64,000 bases of DNA from Bisporella sp. PMI_857. Taxonomy: Eukaryota > Ascomycota > Leotiomycetes > Helotiales > Helotiaceae. Of the stretch, positions 36,828 through 48,600 are shown piece by piece. Position 1 is the stretch's first letter. Each line of letters opens with the position of its first letter. The translations under genes and the position numbers were made by a program. The notes under the pieces were generated by a model, which saw only the letters and a program-made list of their open reading frames with translations, did no database searches and was not told the DNA's origin. The DNA lies in assembly GCA_021307315.1 (NCBI GenBank), contig JAJSPD010000009.1, positions 1 through 64,000 on the forward strand. The letters run 5' to 3'.

Positions 36828-38044
36828 TGTATGAGTGAGAGGAAGAAGAAATAGGCTTTACAGAGGTGCTTATTTGGGTAGTACATACATGTATTGCTGG
36901 GTAGCAGATGCTCTGGAAGATTTCGAACTCCAAATCATCGTGTTCTTGTGGCTCTCGAAATAATGTGACCATCCTCATCAGATACCAGACGGTGGGTACC
37001 GCGGCCGATATCATCTCATCTCATCATCTCATCAGGTGTGTGTAGGCCGCTAACAGATCGAGCGACATTTATTAGACGTATATTATGTCATGCAGCACTC
37101 ACTCATCACTAATATTACATACACTATATATAACGTGATTGGACTTTAGGGTTAGCAGTGGTGGGGGTCGGGTGTGGGGAGAAAAGTAATAGTAAATAAT
37201 TAATTAATTAATTAAGCTTGATTATAATATTCTACGGGCGACTAAATATGGGGCAGGGAATCCGCAATCGGGTCATGAAGACATTGGGCATGCTACTCAG
37301 GGATTCGGATACCGTATTACACCTGGTTATAGCTCGTCATCGTGAAGTACATGTACCTCCAATGTATTCGACCAATATTAGGGTCGTGACCCTGTCGAAA
37401 GTCCTGCAGCCCTGCAGAAATTATCTGCACGTCCGTGGTACATCATTAGGGGCTGGGCTGCAGCAACAATGGAATGCAAGGTGCCCTCACCGTTTTCGAA
37501 CATATATGCACAGTCGTGGCTATGTACATACAGTACAGTAGATGACACACTGAAATCTTCAGCTCGCCCTGAAGTGGATAAAAAGGGGCAATTAATTGGT
37601 TCTGGTTCAAATTCCAAACCCCCAGATTCCCCATACTATATCTTGATTTCCGAATGTCCTTTCCTGCCCCACCGTGGCCCGAGTAGCAAACTGCTTCCAC
37701 AGTAACCTGCCACAAATTCTCCATAAGCTCCGCCACCTACGTAAGATTAATTGCCTCGCACCTCGTCTCTTCGACAAGTCTTCTCTGGTCGTCTCTATAC
37801 GGGAGATCTTGTGTCGGAAGCGCATTGCCGACGGCTCCCTTCCCCGCATTGTCAAAACACACCGAGGTGGTTAGTGTATATCCCCCCGGATGGCGCCGCT
37901 GCCCAGATGTGCCTTCGCTCGAATCGGGGGACAGCACGTGTATCGCATGTCCCCTAGTCAGTCCTCTGCGGCGAAGGTGAGATACGAGTAATGCCAGGAA
38001 GCTTCCGCCTTGATTTGAACTCCAGACAACTCCGCTCTCCTGAG
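36828..38044. other. Spacer between ABCC transporter and pogo element
   Basis: Open frames of about 80-115 codons exist on both strands around 37.2-38.08 kb, but none matches a family I recognise. The left part should carry the transporter promoter. Confidence 0.4.
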
Positions 38045-38046
38045 TA

Positions 38047-40227
38047 ACCGATATCCCGTGACAAATCCCGCCCCGCATCATATCCCACTCAAATTTATCA
38101 ATTGAACTTATGGTAAAAAATTAATAAAAAATCAACCACAAATCTATATACAATAAAAGTAGGCTCAATCGATTTATAATGATTTATTGTATCATTTTTA
38201 CAAAGGAGAAGATTCTTGAAAGCGTAATAGTAGCTTAATTGCTTTTCCAACTCGATTTTTCTGCACTACTTTTTCTACAACAACCTTTTTATTTACTACT
38301 TGATTTTAAGCTTTCATTTTAGGCTTTGAAGTTGAAAAAGCTTTAATAAATGCTTTTTGAGGTTTTGTTATTTCTTGTGAAGCCAAGTTAAGTGTAATAG
38401 TAGTAAAAAGCGACTTTTTAGCTAGTGACTGTAATCGAGGAAAATTCTGGTCGGCTTCTTTTTTTTGTAATTGAGTTTCAGCTAGTCGAGCTTTTTTTTC
38501 TTTTACTTTCTTGACTTTAATAGCTTTATTAAGTTCAATTTGAACTTTTCGAGCTTTCTTTTGATCTTTTATTGCTTTGGCTTTTTTTTTTTTTTTAATT
38601 AGTATTCTTTGATTTTCTCGACTTTGGTTAGCGAATACACAATAGTTCTTTGATTAGGTTTTTTACTCAAATTAAGCTTTCGGCCTTTTTTTCTTTTTGA
38701 TTTCTTATATATAATAGCTTTTTTTAACTTTTTATTTTCGTGTTCCGCGATATTAGCTTTTGCAATTGCGGTTTTTAGCTTTTTGAACACTTTTTGTATA
38801 ACGTTTTTACTAGAATTCTGTTAATATGCTTTCAGAGCCAAACGTACAGTTCTGGAGTTTGTAGGCGTAGAAATCGTATTAGGAACTTTTTCCGCAATAG
38901 GCTTTTTAATACGTTGTACTGAATTGATTATATTTTCTCGATTAACTGGCCAAATACTAAGCTTTTGAAAAGTATACTGGATATTCTTTTCGGAAAAAAC
39001 TTCATTAAAAGAAAGCTTGAATAAATCAAAAAACATGCTTTTGTTCATAGTTGTAAAGCTACCGCTGCCCGCTAATAGCATATCGAGTCGTACGGAGTAA
39101 GCTGTAGCAAGAAGGCCGAACAGGCTAATATCGAGAAGTTGCAATTTGTATGTAGAATAAAGTGGTAAAATCAATATGATTATGCGGTGGCGATCGGTTT
39201 ATTCGACGAATTCGTAATTTACATGACTAGAATGGCCATTTACTATTAATAGACGTTTAAATCGAGAACTAGCTGGCTGAGTATAGCGATTAAACACTTT
39301 CTTTAGCTACTTTATTCCGAGTTTATTACTATTTCATCTATTCTCAAATAAAGCAAAATAAGTATTTGAATTTTTATTGACGTTTTCAAACTAACTAAAT
39401 TGTAGTTGGTAATTTAATTTTTTGTAGATCAAGAAAAAAGGAATAGCTTTTTTTATTGCTGAAATACAAGCCAGGCAACTAATGAACTCTCGATTGCCGT
39501 TTTGACGATTTTTATTTTACTTAGCTTATTTATAGCTTGCTGACTTATAATCTTTTTCATTTTACGACTTATTTCTATAAGAAATCCTTTTTTATCAAAA
39601 TTATATATATTGTTGGCTGTAATTTGATATTTTTCAATTGTACGTTCCAGTTGCGGAACGTAGCTAGTTAGCTAATTACTTTCTCAAAAATTAATATTAA
39701 ATCAACTACTAAACCGAGTGACTTACGTTGTTATAAAACAATTGAAACATAGGCTTATATTCAGCTGCAACTCGCAAATTATTAATGTTACGTAAGTACA
39801 TCGATTTAAGTTCCGATTTATACCGAGCCACAAATTGGCCGACCTAGTTCTTTTTACACTTTCTCTTTTTAGCTTTTCCGCAAAGTTCCTGACTATTTTA
39901 CTAGTAGGAAGCATTTGCCTTTCACTCAAATAGTTAATTCTACGAATAAACTCTCGTTCTTGAAAGTTTGTAAAGCATTGTCGGCCAACAGAGTCTGTAT
40001 AAGCTTTATAACAGGTTTGACTCTTCAGCCTTTTGCTGATCGACGTACGATCACATCCAAAGTGTGCCGCTGCTTGGGAAGCATTTGAAAACTCCCCTGA
40101 TCGAATTGAATCAACAGCTTTGTCAATAACGTCTGATTTAGCGTAGTTATTCATGTTTGAAGATTTATATAGAATGCATTTTTGAGTGGGATTTGATGTG
40201 GGACGGGATTTGTCACGGGATCTCGGT
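38047..40227. mobile_element. pogo-type (Tc1/mariner superfamily) transposon, 2.18 kb, inactivated
   Basis: Inverted repeats of about 47 bp start ACCGATATCCCGTGACAAAT (left) and ACCGAGATCCCGTGACAAAT (right, reversed). TA flanks both ends (38045-38046, 40228-40229). The interior is strongly AT-rich and carries transposase remnants on the minus strand. The mismatches between ends are mostly transitions. Confidence 0.85.
38599..40154 (-). pseudogene. pogo/CENP-B-like transposase remnant
   Basis: From the 5' side, the piece 40154-39723 carries a psq-type helix-turn-helix (NASQAAAHFGCDRTSISKRL) followed by a CENP-B-type DNA-binding segment. The piece 39174-38821 carries the end of the DDE domain (LPLYSTYKLQLLDISLFGLL) and the usual tail with NIQYTFQKLSIWPVN. 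A basic coiled segment follows (38790-38599). The region between 39174 and 39723, which should hold the first catalytic aspartates, is AT-rich and broken. No complete protein is possible. Confidence 0.82.
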
Positions 40228-40229
40228 TA

Positions 40230-41004
40230 TTGGCCGCGCCTCTGCTGAAGACAGATGCGGAACGTGCATCGAATGCTGGACGAACGGTGCGCCTGGGATA
40301 GTATCTCTTGGATAACATGGATCTCGAGGGAAGCAGGACGCGATTCGAGGAAGGCTTGGTACTCAAACACTAAACTGCCATGCAATTCTCCAAGACTTGG
40401 CGTGACTCCATGATCGATACCTGCGATATTTGTCGGAATATTCCAGATGCAACAACTCGCGGAGACGCCCCACCATAAAGGGTGGGCTTTCTCGATCTGG
40501 CCATCGTGGACGAGAGCAGGACCTGGGAGTTAAAGCAGTGCTTCCGAAATCACCGACTTTGAGCGTCATCGCCGCATGACGAGCGCAAAGGAGAGCTTCC
40601 TGTCTTCGTTCATCTACGAAGAAGAAAGGATGATCAATGACTAAGATGACTACAAGTTTTTCCTGTACACCGTTAGTGACATCCAATGACTAAATATGGA
40701 TGCACGCATGTTGCGATAGATAGATGACTTGCATAACCTTAACAGTAACCTTATTATACCCTGCATGACAGCATACTCTACAGTGCCGCCCGTGCACGCA
40801 CCATTTGTTTACTTTCTACACAGCAACCCAGCCCAACCGAATGGCAGATCCAGTCGGTCCCTTAACGTTATACCCTTCATTACATTACTATATTATATAT
40901 GCATTATATATACACTATACCCTTTATGTTCCAAACATCCGGTCGTACGACCAGCCGGAAGTAGCGCAACCAAACGCTAAAATTCATCCAATCCATCCGC
41001 TGAT
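40230..41004. other. Spacer and purF upstream region
   Basis: An open frame at 40363-40686 (minus) has no clear homology. The right part is probably the promoter of the purF copy. Confidence 0.4.
40899..40920 (+). promoter_or_regulatory. Possible TATA element of the purF copy
   Basis: TATATATACACTATA lies about 90-105 bp upstream of the ATG at 41005, in the usual window for a fungal TATA box. There is no further support. Confidence 0.3.
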
Positions 41005-42734
41005 ATGTGTGGAATAGTCGGTATCAGCCTCGCAAATCCGCAATTCTGCGCAGCTTCAGACCTGCTGGAGGCATCTGTTCTTCTCCAGCATCGCGGACAA
41101 GATGCGTGCGGAATCATCTGCGGAACCGCCGATGGAACGGCCACCTTCCTCAAGGGTCCGGGGCTCGTCACCGAGGTGTTCGGTCCGGGAAGCTACGCCA
41201 CTAAGTGTTTGCAAGGGAATTTTGGCATCGGGCATGGCAGGTCATCACGATATATCTTCCTACAATTCGGATGTAGCTAATAGGAAGATTAGTGCGCTAC
41301 GCCACCAACGACAAGCATACCGATAGCCAGATCCAACCGGTGATTGCGAGATATCGAGAGAATGTGGCTATTGCTCATGTGAGTGCAGCTCCCGAATCTC
41401 CTGCTTCACTATACAAATCATGCTGAACTGAACTATACAACAGAATGGGAACCTGGTCAACTGCAAACAGCTGAGTCGCGCCTTGACTGGCCTGGAAAAA
41501 CACAAAGCAATGGGGGACTCGGAGTTGATGCTCGAGATTATCCTGTCCCAATGCCCGGCTTCGTGCCAGTCCAAGGTTTCGGGCGCAAGTGTCCCAAACT
41601 GGATTGTAGCTGGCCTGGAAGAAGTGTACAGGCTCTGTTCCGGTTCTTTTGCATGCGTTTTGTTTGTGCCTTAGTACGGACTAGTCGCATTTCGCGATGC
41701 CAACGGCATCAAACCGCTAGTCATGGGAGAGAGGAGGACAGAAGATGGAGAAATTGACTACATGTTTGCCAGTGAGAGTGTGGCGTTCCGAAGCCTGGGA
41801 TATACTCTAGTGAGAGATATCCGACCAGGTAAGCCGCCAAGAGTACAGTTATGATAGGTATAGGAGTTGACGAGGCTACCTCAATCATATAGGAGAAGCT
41901 ATCTTTATTCCAAATGCCTCTTCCTATACGGGAGATCCTCGAGATATCTCTAAGCAGATTGTCCCGGAGCTGTCGCATTCGCCGGATATATTCGAATATG
42001 TCTACTTCGCCAGAACCGAAAGTATCATAGACGGCATCAGCGTGAATGCCAGCAGGAAATTTATGGGCGAAGCTCTGGCTCGAACACTGATGGCGGAGCT
42101 ATCAGCTAAGGACAAATTCGCCCTTACTGAAATCGACTGCGTGATTCCTGTGCCAGAAACCAGCTTCACGTGCGCTCTCGCACTATCGCAATACTTGCGG
42201 AAGCCTCTTTCGCTTGGCCTTGTTCGGAATCGCTTTATCTTCCGAACATTCATGTTGCCAAATCAAAAACAGCGCGCCAAAGCAGTCAACCGCAAGTTGA
42301 ACGTAATCCAAGAAGAGTTCGAAGGGAAAAACGTTCTGATTGTCGACGACAGCATCGTTAGAGGTACCACATCGACTCAGATTGTGAAAATGGCTCGAGA
42401 TGCCGGTGCCAAAAAGGTATATCTTGCTTCAGGCTCGCCCGCCATAAGGTATGACAGTTCTTTCATTCCTTCCCTTCGTAATATCTGGTGTTCTAATATG
42501 AAACATAGGTTCAAGCACATACACGGCATTGATCTGGCCGACGAGTCGAAGCTTATTGCACACGGCCGTTCCAACTCCCAGATTCGAGACTTTATTGGCT
42601 GCGACCAGCTCTTTTATCTGCCTCTGGAAGAGCTTCTCAAAGCGTGCATCAGTGCGAGATGTTACGATGATGTTTCGTCCTTTGAAGTCGGCGTATTTAA
42701 CGGTAGCTATACTACGGATATGTTGACATGTTAG
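41005..42734 (+). pseudogene. Glutamine amidophosphoribosyltransferase (purF/ADE4) copy with one in-frame stop
   Basis: Five exons keep one frame: 41005-41236, 41293-41378, 41444-41828, 41893-42448 and 42509-42734 (1485 nt, 494 codons before the final stop, against about 510 in yeast Ade4). The enzyme makes 5-phosphoribosylamine from PRPP and glutamine, the first step of purine synthesis. MCGIVGIS gives the catalytic Cys of the glutaminase domain; LLQHRGQDACGI and AHNGNLVNC follow. The PRPP loop VLIVDDSIVRGTTS and the C-terminal GVFNGSYTTD are intact. A TAG at 41672-41674 stands where a residue is expected, between FACVLFV and [15 protein letters not shown]. The 18 nt around it cannot be an intron. 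The first intron fits best with a GC donor (41237) and acceptor ending at 41292, restoring GIGHVRYATN. As written it encodes only the N-terminal half, so it cannot be the cell's sole copy. Confidence 0.85.
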
Positions 42735-43788
42735 AATTAGAAATAAATATTAAAAATATCAAAAATAATTATTTTGATCTTTAGATACATTTTGAAGGTC
42801 TTTTCGCGAATATCGGAATTTTGTATACGCACGCGAGATCAAATTATGATTTCTAAATTTAATTGAAAACAAGTGACTTGCTCTGCTCACTTCCATTGGG
42901 TGGGAAAGTACAAGATCAAAGATTTCCCTTGTCCCTGAAAGCGTTGAGACAAAGCTCTTCGTGCTTCTGGATTTGTGGTAACGCCCAGGGTAGGGCGATC
43001 TGCACCAAGCTGGGAAGATGACAGGAATGATATTCCGAAGATGGAACGGATATCATTACGGGGGGGTGCTTGTTAATAGCGAGGTAAGATGCTCAGCTCC
43101 CGGTACATAAACTACAGCCAAAGCCAATGACATATTGATGCGAAGTAACATCCTCGTACGGCTTGGGGCAATGCTCGTACGAGGATACTACGTTGAAAGT
43201 AAACTCCTAAAAACAGGAGGCTACAAGCTTTGTATATATAGAAATACTCTGCGTTTTTTTTAACCGCAAGTATTAGTTTAGCGAGTATATAAACTGAAGT
43301 TGTGCAATAAGTTTTTTTTACGCTTTTTAGCTTTTATAGCGTCATTATATAAGATTAAAAGAAAAGTGTATATAAATAACAAAAAAGAAACGAACTAACT
43401 GGCTAGCAAACCTGTTATTGCCAACTATAATTTTATTTATGTCATTCTAATGCTCTTAATAATCCTATTGTTTATGCTAATCTTTGAAAGTTACAAATTA
43501 CTCTAGTTCGCTGTCTAGCTTTGGTCATGGCTTTGGTGTGGTTTTTTCTTACCAATTATGAGGCATTGCAAATTGTAAAGGGCCAAGATCGATAAGTATG
43601 AGATTTTCGCCGTTGTAAATAGGGGTAAGCAAAAGCTTTATAGTATATGTGTAGAATTTGGGCGACAATCAAAATGCAAAGAAGCGTAGCTAGTTAAATA
43701 AAGATCTTAGCCTACATGCCAAAGGCTACAACCTCAACAGCAAATAGCCTCAGCATGCCCACTATGGCATTGCTACTACATTCCAGCA
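42735..43788. other. AT-rich spacer
   Basis: No gene, inverted repeat or RNA gene was recognised. Confidence 0.4.
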
Positions 43789-44378
43789 TCAACCCTCAAA
43801 AACTGTAATGGCAGCATCAAATGCTTGATTAAGAATAGTAGCACCGATGCCCAGGAGACCTGCTAGCTGTGGCGTAACCTTTGCAGTCAGTGCAGTGATG
43901 AAATCGCCAGTATGCGCCTTTAACACCTTGAGATTCAGCAACACAACAGGAGCTATAAGTGCCTGCTTAAATAGCGGTTGCTGTGAATCATCAGTTACGT
44001 TGTTTCTTGTTTTGGACAAGCAGTAATGCATACCTTCGCCTTCAATGCCTCTAGCGATGCCTGAATTGGGCCTATTTGGCCCGCTAACTTTAGCACAATC
44101 TGCGTGCTCTCCTCCGAGGTGAAGTTGGCGCTTTGGGAAGTGAGAAATGTTGCCTTCAGGATCGTGACATCAAGCGTGGTTGAAGCTTTGACGATAGCGA
44201 GTGATTGGGGGATAAGGCCGAGCAGAGAGCCGTCGAAGTTATTCACAGCAGTGGTGAGGTCAGTGACCGCGGTGCTAAGTTCGTCGATTGTATCAAGAAC
44301 CTGGGGTGCGGAGCGAGGGACGTATGGGAGGGCGAAGGTAATGGGGAGGAGAGGGAGGAGAAGCATGGAGTAACGCAT
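43789..44378 (-). CDS. Small secreted protein, HsbA / cell-wall mannoprotein-like
   Basis: Two exons (44378-44034, 43980-43789) join across a 53-nt intron to 178 aa. The start MRYSMLLLPLLPITFALP is a clear signal peptide, cleaved near residue 18. The mature part is a run of amphipathic helices rich in Leu, Thr and Ala (LDTIDELSTAVTDLTTAVNN; IQASLEALKAK), with no catalytic motif and little Cys. This matches the HsbA/antigenic mannoprotein family, which sits on the hyphal wall and binds hydrophobic surfaces or lipids. Family assignment rests on pattern and length, not on a single diagnostic residue. Confidence 0.65.
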
Positions 44379-45300
44379 CTTGAGCTTTTGAGTTCAAACT
44401 TTGCAGATGAATGGATTAATGACAGAGAAGTGCGCGTGCTAGTCAGACAGCTTTCAGACCAAAGACGTTTCAATAAGAAGCTGAACGTAGGCTTTAGTGC
44501 AGAGCTTATAAAATCCGCTGCTGTTCTAGCTTCCAAGCGCGTAGCACTATATATACACTTATATCGTTCTTCACTGCCGCCCACCTGACCTCTACCACCA
44601 GCTCAAGATGCTCTACCCCTCCCCAAAGTGCCTGATTACAACATATTCCCATGCTGGTCGTCAGCCCTGAAATAACCTTCTTTGGATGGTTTTCAAGTTT
44701 TAAATGCCAGAACTGTACAAAGCCCCGAGATGATGCAGGGGTCAAGGCTGTTTAAAATGGTAGGAAACCAGGGGTTTTGCGGGGCCCCGCCTTTCACATG
44801 CCTCCCCCTCGGCAAGGAATTTCTGTTTTTTTTCCCCCCAATCACATAAGAACGGCAAAGCCTTTTACTTTTTTTTATAAAAAAAAAAAAAAAAGGTAAA
44901 AGAATTCTAAATGAGAAACAACTACGATATGCTCACTATATATATATATATATATTATATACTTTTTTCATTCGGAAGATGCTACAGAATTTCTGAAAGA
45001 GTGCATGGAAATAAAAGGCTGAAGTATCATGCCATGAACTAAGTAAAACGTTTTTCTAGTATTACAAACAGGCTCGCCAACGCGGTACCTCAAGGGCCTT
45101 GGCTTCCCAATAGTGTTGCTCCCCCAAGAGGTTGTCGCCATTCAAGGCCAGTCTGGTGTTAAACCAAACCCTGGTCAGGAACGGCTGTACACTTGTGTAA
45201 GGAAGGGAAAAAGGCGGGCTAGGGTACCACTGGAAATGGTGACATAGGTCACGTGGTGAAAATAATACCTCCAGTATTTCAGGTAGTATCTAGAAGGAAC
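44379..45300. other. Spacer with low-complexity tracts
   Basis: It contains the promoter side of the small secreted protein gene, poly-T/poly-A around 44868-44896 and a (TA)n run around 44937-44957. No gene is supported. Confidence 0.5.
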
Positions 45301-45337
45301 TCGCAGCAGATATTTTCCTCCTTGATGAACGCCATTT

Positions 45338-46047
45338 ATGATCTATCCTTGTATGCTATCCAGGTTAGTGGCTGTAAATGATCAGTTTCAACCCTTCCTG
45401 GTTCATACTCTGCTAGTTTACCTCAAAGAACCCGCAGAACACTCGCCTCATATTAAAGATTATGGGTTAATCGGCGCCACGATCTTCATATACTCCGGAA
45501 TAGATCCCACGCACCATTCTACGACAACGCATACCTTAAGATGCCGTCCTCCTCCCTGATAGCACTTTTCAAGAAAACCTTGACCCGTTGGACCTCTCCA
45601 CTCCTCTCACCTGTCAGTCAGTGCTGGAAATGGTAGGCCTTTGGCCGCTTGTTCAAAGTGCCGGAGGATTATCGCTGGAATTAGGGTAGGTGTACTGTCG
45701 CAGGTTCAGAAGCAGCTGTTTAGTGTTGCCGTAGCAGTTTTGCGGGCCCAAATACTTGCAAGTAAGGAAATTTCAATGCTTGGAAACGTTGGAAGTCAAG
45801 GCGGCATTCTATTGCTTGATGAAGTGTCCTCGAGCATGGATGAGGACACAGAAAGGACGATGCAGCGAGTCGGAGTTTGAGAGGTACACTGTCGTGATGG
45901 CAAGCCATCGACTAAATATGGTAATGGGATTTGATATTGTACTAGTCATGGATAAAGGGAAGATTGGTGAGACCAGTTCGCCAACGGTTTTGGTTGAGAA
46001 AGGGAGTTAGTTCAGGGAGTTGTGGACGGCTGGAAAGAATAAACATT
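45338..46047 (+). pseudogene. ABCC transporter relic (TMD1 fragment joined to NBD2 fragment)
   Basis: The left part reads FQPFLVHTLLVYLKEP and GLIGATIFIYSGI, matching the TMD1 stretch of the intact ABCC gene in this window (QPLLIEKTVSLLL; ALIGATALIYLGI). Shortly after, in shifting frames, come NBD2 pieces: LSQVQKQLFSVAVAVLRA (signature, with V for G), GGILLLDEVSSSMDEDTERT (Walker B and D-loop), and VVMASHRLNMVMGFDIVLVM (H-loop). About 900 residues between these parts are missing. It is a second ABCC gene reduced by a large internal deletion and frameshifts. Confidence 0.75.
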
Positions 46048-46049
46048 AA

Positions 46050-47473
46050 ACTAAACAGTTGCAACTACGGAAGATTGTAGAGCATAGATCTTTATTTCGT
46101 AGCGTTTAGTATTTCCTACGAAATATTAGTGCACTTTCCTTCAAGCGCCTATAGCCCACCGTTGGCAATACCAACGGCAAGATGGGAAGAGAATTTCTTC
46201 GTAAACCTTACAGCATTTTGACTTGTAAATTATGCCAAAGTTGTACAGGAAGTCTAGATCTCAGGCTCGATATTTTACTGGTGCTACCTAATACAGGTTT
46301 AAAAGGTTCAATAACCTGTACTCGTTCGTGAATGGAGCACCGGTTATCGCGTTATAATGCGAATTAGAAGGTTGCGTCTCACCAGCCGAAATATAAATGG
46401 GAAAATATAGGACATAGGGCTGAATGGACATATATCACGAGACAATAAGCAGAGTCATCTTTGTATTATCCTCAGTAGTAGTACACTACTTCTGAGGACA
46501 AAGAACAACGACATCTGACTCAAAATTTCGAAAGCCTTCACGTAGTGCTGAATGCGTTTCCTCATGGATCTAGATTGATACAGATCATTGCATCGTTGTA
46601 AAAGATGTTGATTGGTTATGCTAGCAACATGTTGTTCTCTCACCAGAATTGGGCAATGGCAAACCATGAGTACCGCCTTGGTCTTCTTCTTGGTGATCAA
46701 TAATTTTGATAATATGAATGGCTGGACGGAGATCCGAACTGTGAAAACTATGCCTTAACAGTTTAGCAACCAGCATGGCTGATAAAGGGATCCAGGACCT
46801 CGGAGCCGTACGAGTTCTTTGGGCACATTTGCGCAAGTTAATATGCCCCTGCTAGCCAACAAACTCTGCAAGAATCCAAAATCCATAAAAAGGCTTTCCA
46901 AGTTCCGGGCAAGAATGTCTTTCAGTTCCCATCTCAGGGTATGTCATCCTTTTGTGGTATGAGGCTTCTATCATCTTGGAAAGTAACAATCCTATTATAA
47001 GTACCGGGTACAAGAAATATGTGGAAAAGACTCCAAAATGATTCTATTGTCCATTAGAGCCTTAGGCAAGCTACGGTCAGTATTATAGACCAAACCCTTA
47101 GTATTGGTATGATGCAGGATTCGTGGTTATTCTGCATACACATTACAGGTCGAGCGCAGTTTGGGATTACTTTGTTATGAATAGCAACTGCCAAGCTATG
47201 GCAAGGAGCAAAGGATGCCCGCTTTCACCAGCTGAGGGAAGTGCACGAGCAGAGTTAGCGCAACCTACTTTATACCTATACTAAAGGATGCACTATCGAT
47301 TTTTCCAGCAGTAAGATATGTAAAGTAATATGGTGTGAGAATCGCCTTATGAGTTGCAGAGCGCTATTGGAGAATATCCAATAGTTATTGACTCACTAGC
47401 AGCAATTTTTATCTTTGTCTTCTACAGTTCTAGGTCAAGTTAGTTGGGTGAAGCTGCAAGGCTAACATATATC
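46050..47473. other. Spacer, no gene
   Basis: Only short open frames occur; there is no tRNA cloverleaf and no repeat ends that I could pair. Confidence 0.4.
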
Positions 47474-48092
47474 TCACCCATCGTTTTGCTGATATAGTGT
47501 AGCTCGAGTAAAAGTACTAAATGCAACCAGCGCGCCAAAAGGATCGAAATTATGATATAGCCTAAATCGTTTGTTATAGGAGGCAAAAGATACTTACAGA
47601 AAGGGCTACTCACCATTACTACACGTAAAAAGAAGCGTAATACAATAACTCAAAGCGAACTGGACTGTATGGATAGCCCCTCTGGCGAGTTGCTCCAGCG
47701 ATATTGTTCGGGTTATCCCCGACCCTTTAGTTTCGTGCTTTGTATCGCTTGCAATCCCAAATTTGTGAAGTAACTCCTCTTCCATTTCATCAGCCGCCAA
47801 GTATTGCTTCTCAAGGCTATAGAGCCCCGCCCTAGATCGCAAATGTTTATCAAACGTTCGTTGCATCCGCCTGACAAATTCTAGGGCGATAAAAAGAAGC
47901 AAAGACCCTAAGCATGCCGCAACGAAGCCAAGGGAAGACTGAACGTGAAACGTTGAAGCTAAAAAGTAAGCGTCTATGGTATGCCAATTTAACAGCATCT
48001 GGCTGTTGTTAGAAAACAGTTCGAGGAAATATCTGGTCCATCCAATTTAAGTCTTACCAGTGTAAGAACAAAAAACTCTAATTACTCAATTA

Positions 48093-48243
48093 CAGTAGGG
48101 TGCAATAAGTCTGCACCACCCCCCCTGCTAGCGTGACAATTTGTACGCATTTTCAGGGCTGCAGTATTGAGAATACGTAGTTTTGCTACCCTGAAGCAGT
48201 CCACGCTAGCAGGGGGGTGGTGCAGACTTATTGCACCCTACTG
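48093..48243. mobile_element. MITE with about 43-bp inverted repeats, nested
   Basis: Both ends start CAGTAGGGTGCAATAAGTCT and stay inverted to GCTAGCGTG, differing only by the length of a C/G run (seven against six). TA flanks both sides (48091-48092, 48244-48245). It is 151 bp with no coding capacity, probably moved by a Tc1/mariner or pogo transposase. Confidence 0.88.
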
Positions 48244-48600
48244 TATATTCGATTATAATTAGATTAGATTAGATTTAGAGTAGTAATCAAAAATAATTAA
48301 ATTATAATCTAATAAAAGTTTTTTGTAATAGACTTAATTTATTATAGAAAAAAATTATTAAAATTAATTAAAAAGTTCCTTAATTAAGCTTTTACTAATA
48401 AGTTATTACTAACAGACTTATTAAAAATCAAAAGATTTTTGTCGAAGTTTTATATTTGTTATACCGAAGTTGTACGGAACAATGTTTTTCCAGAAGAAGA
48501 AAAATTAACCGAGGGAAACTTTACTTAATTAGGCTTAGCTCGGGCCGGAATAATAATTTTCCTGATTCTAAAGCTGCTTACGTAATTATACTCTAATATA

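Noticed and set aside
40363..40686. Kinase-like KVGDFGST motif on the minus strand
   Set aside because: No other kinase motif is nearby and the frame is short; probably chance.
41655..41674. A tiny intron removing the TAG in the purF copy
   Set aside because: The only GT...AG pair around the stop spans 18 nt, too short to splice, and would remove residues expected in the family.
46700..46800. Possible tRNA-like segment
   Set aside because: No cloverleaf with paired acceptor and T arms could be drawn.
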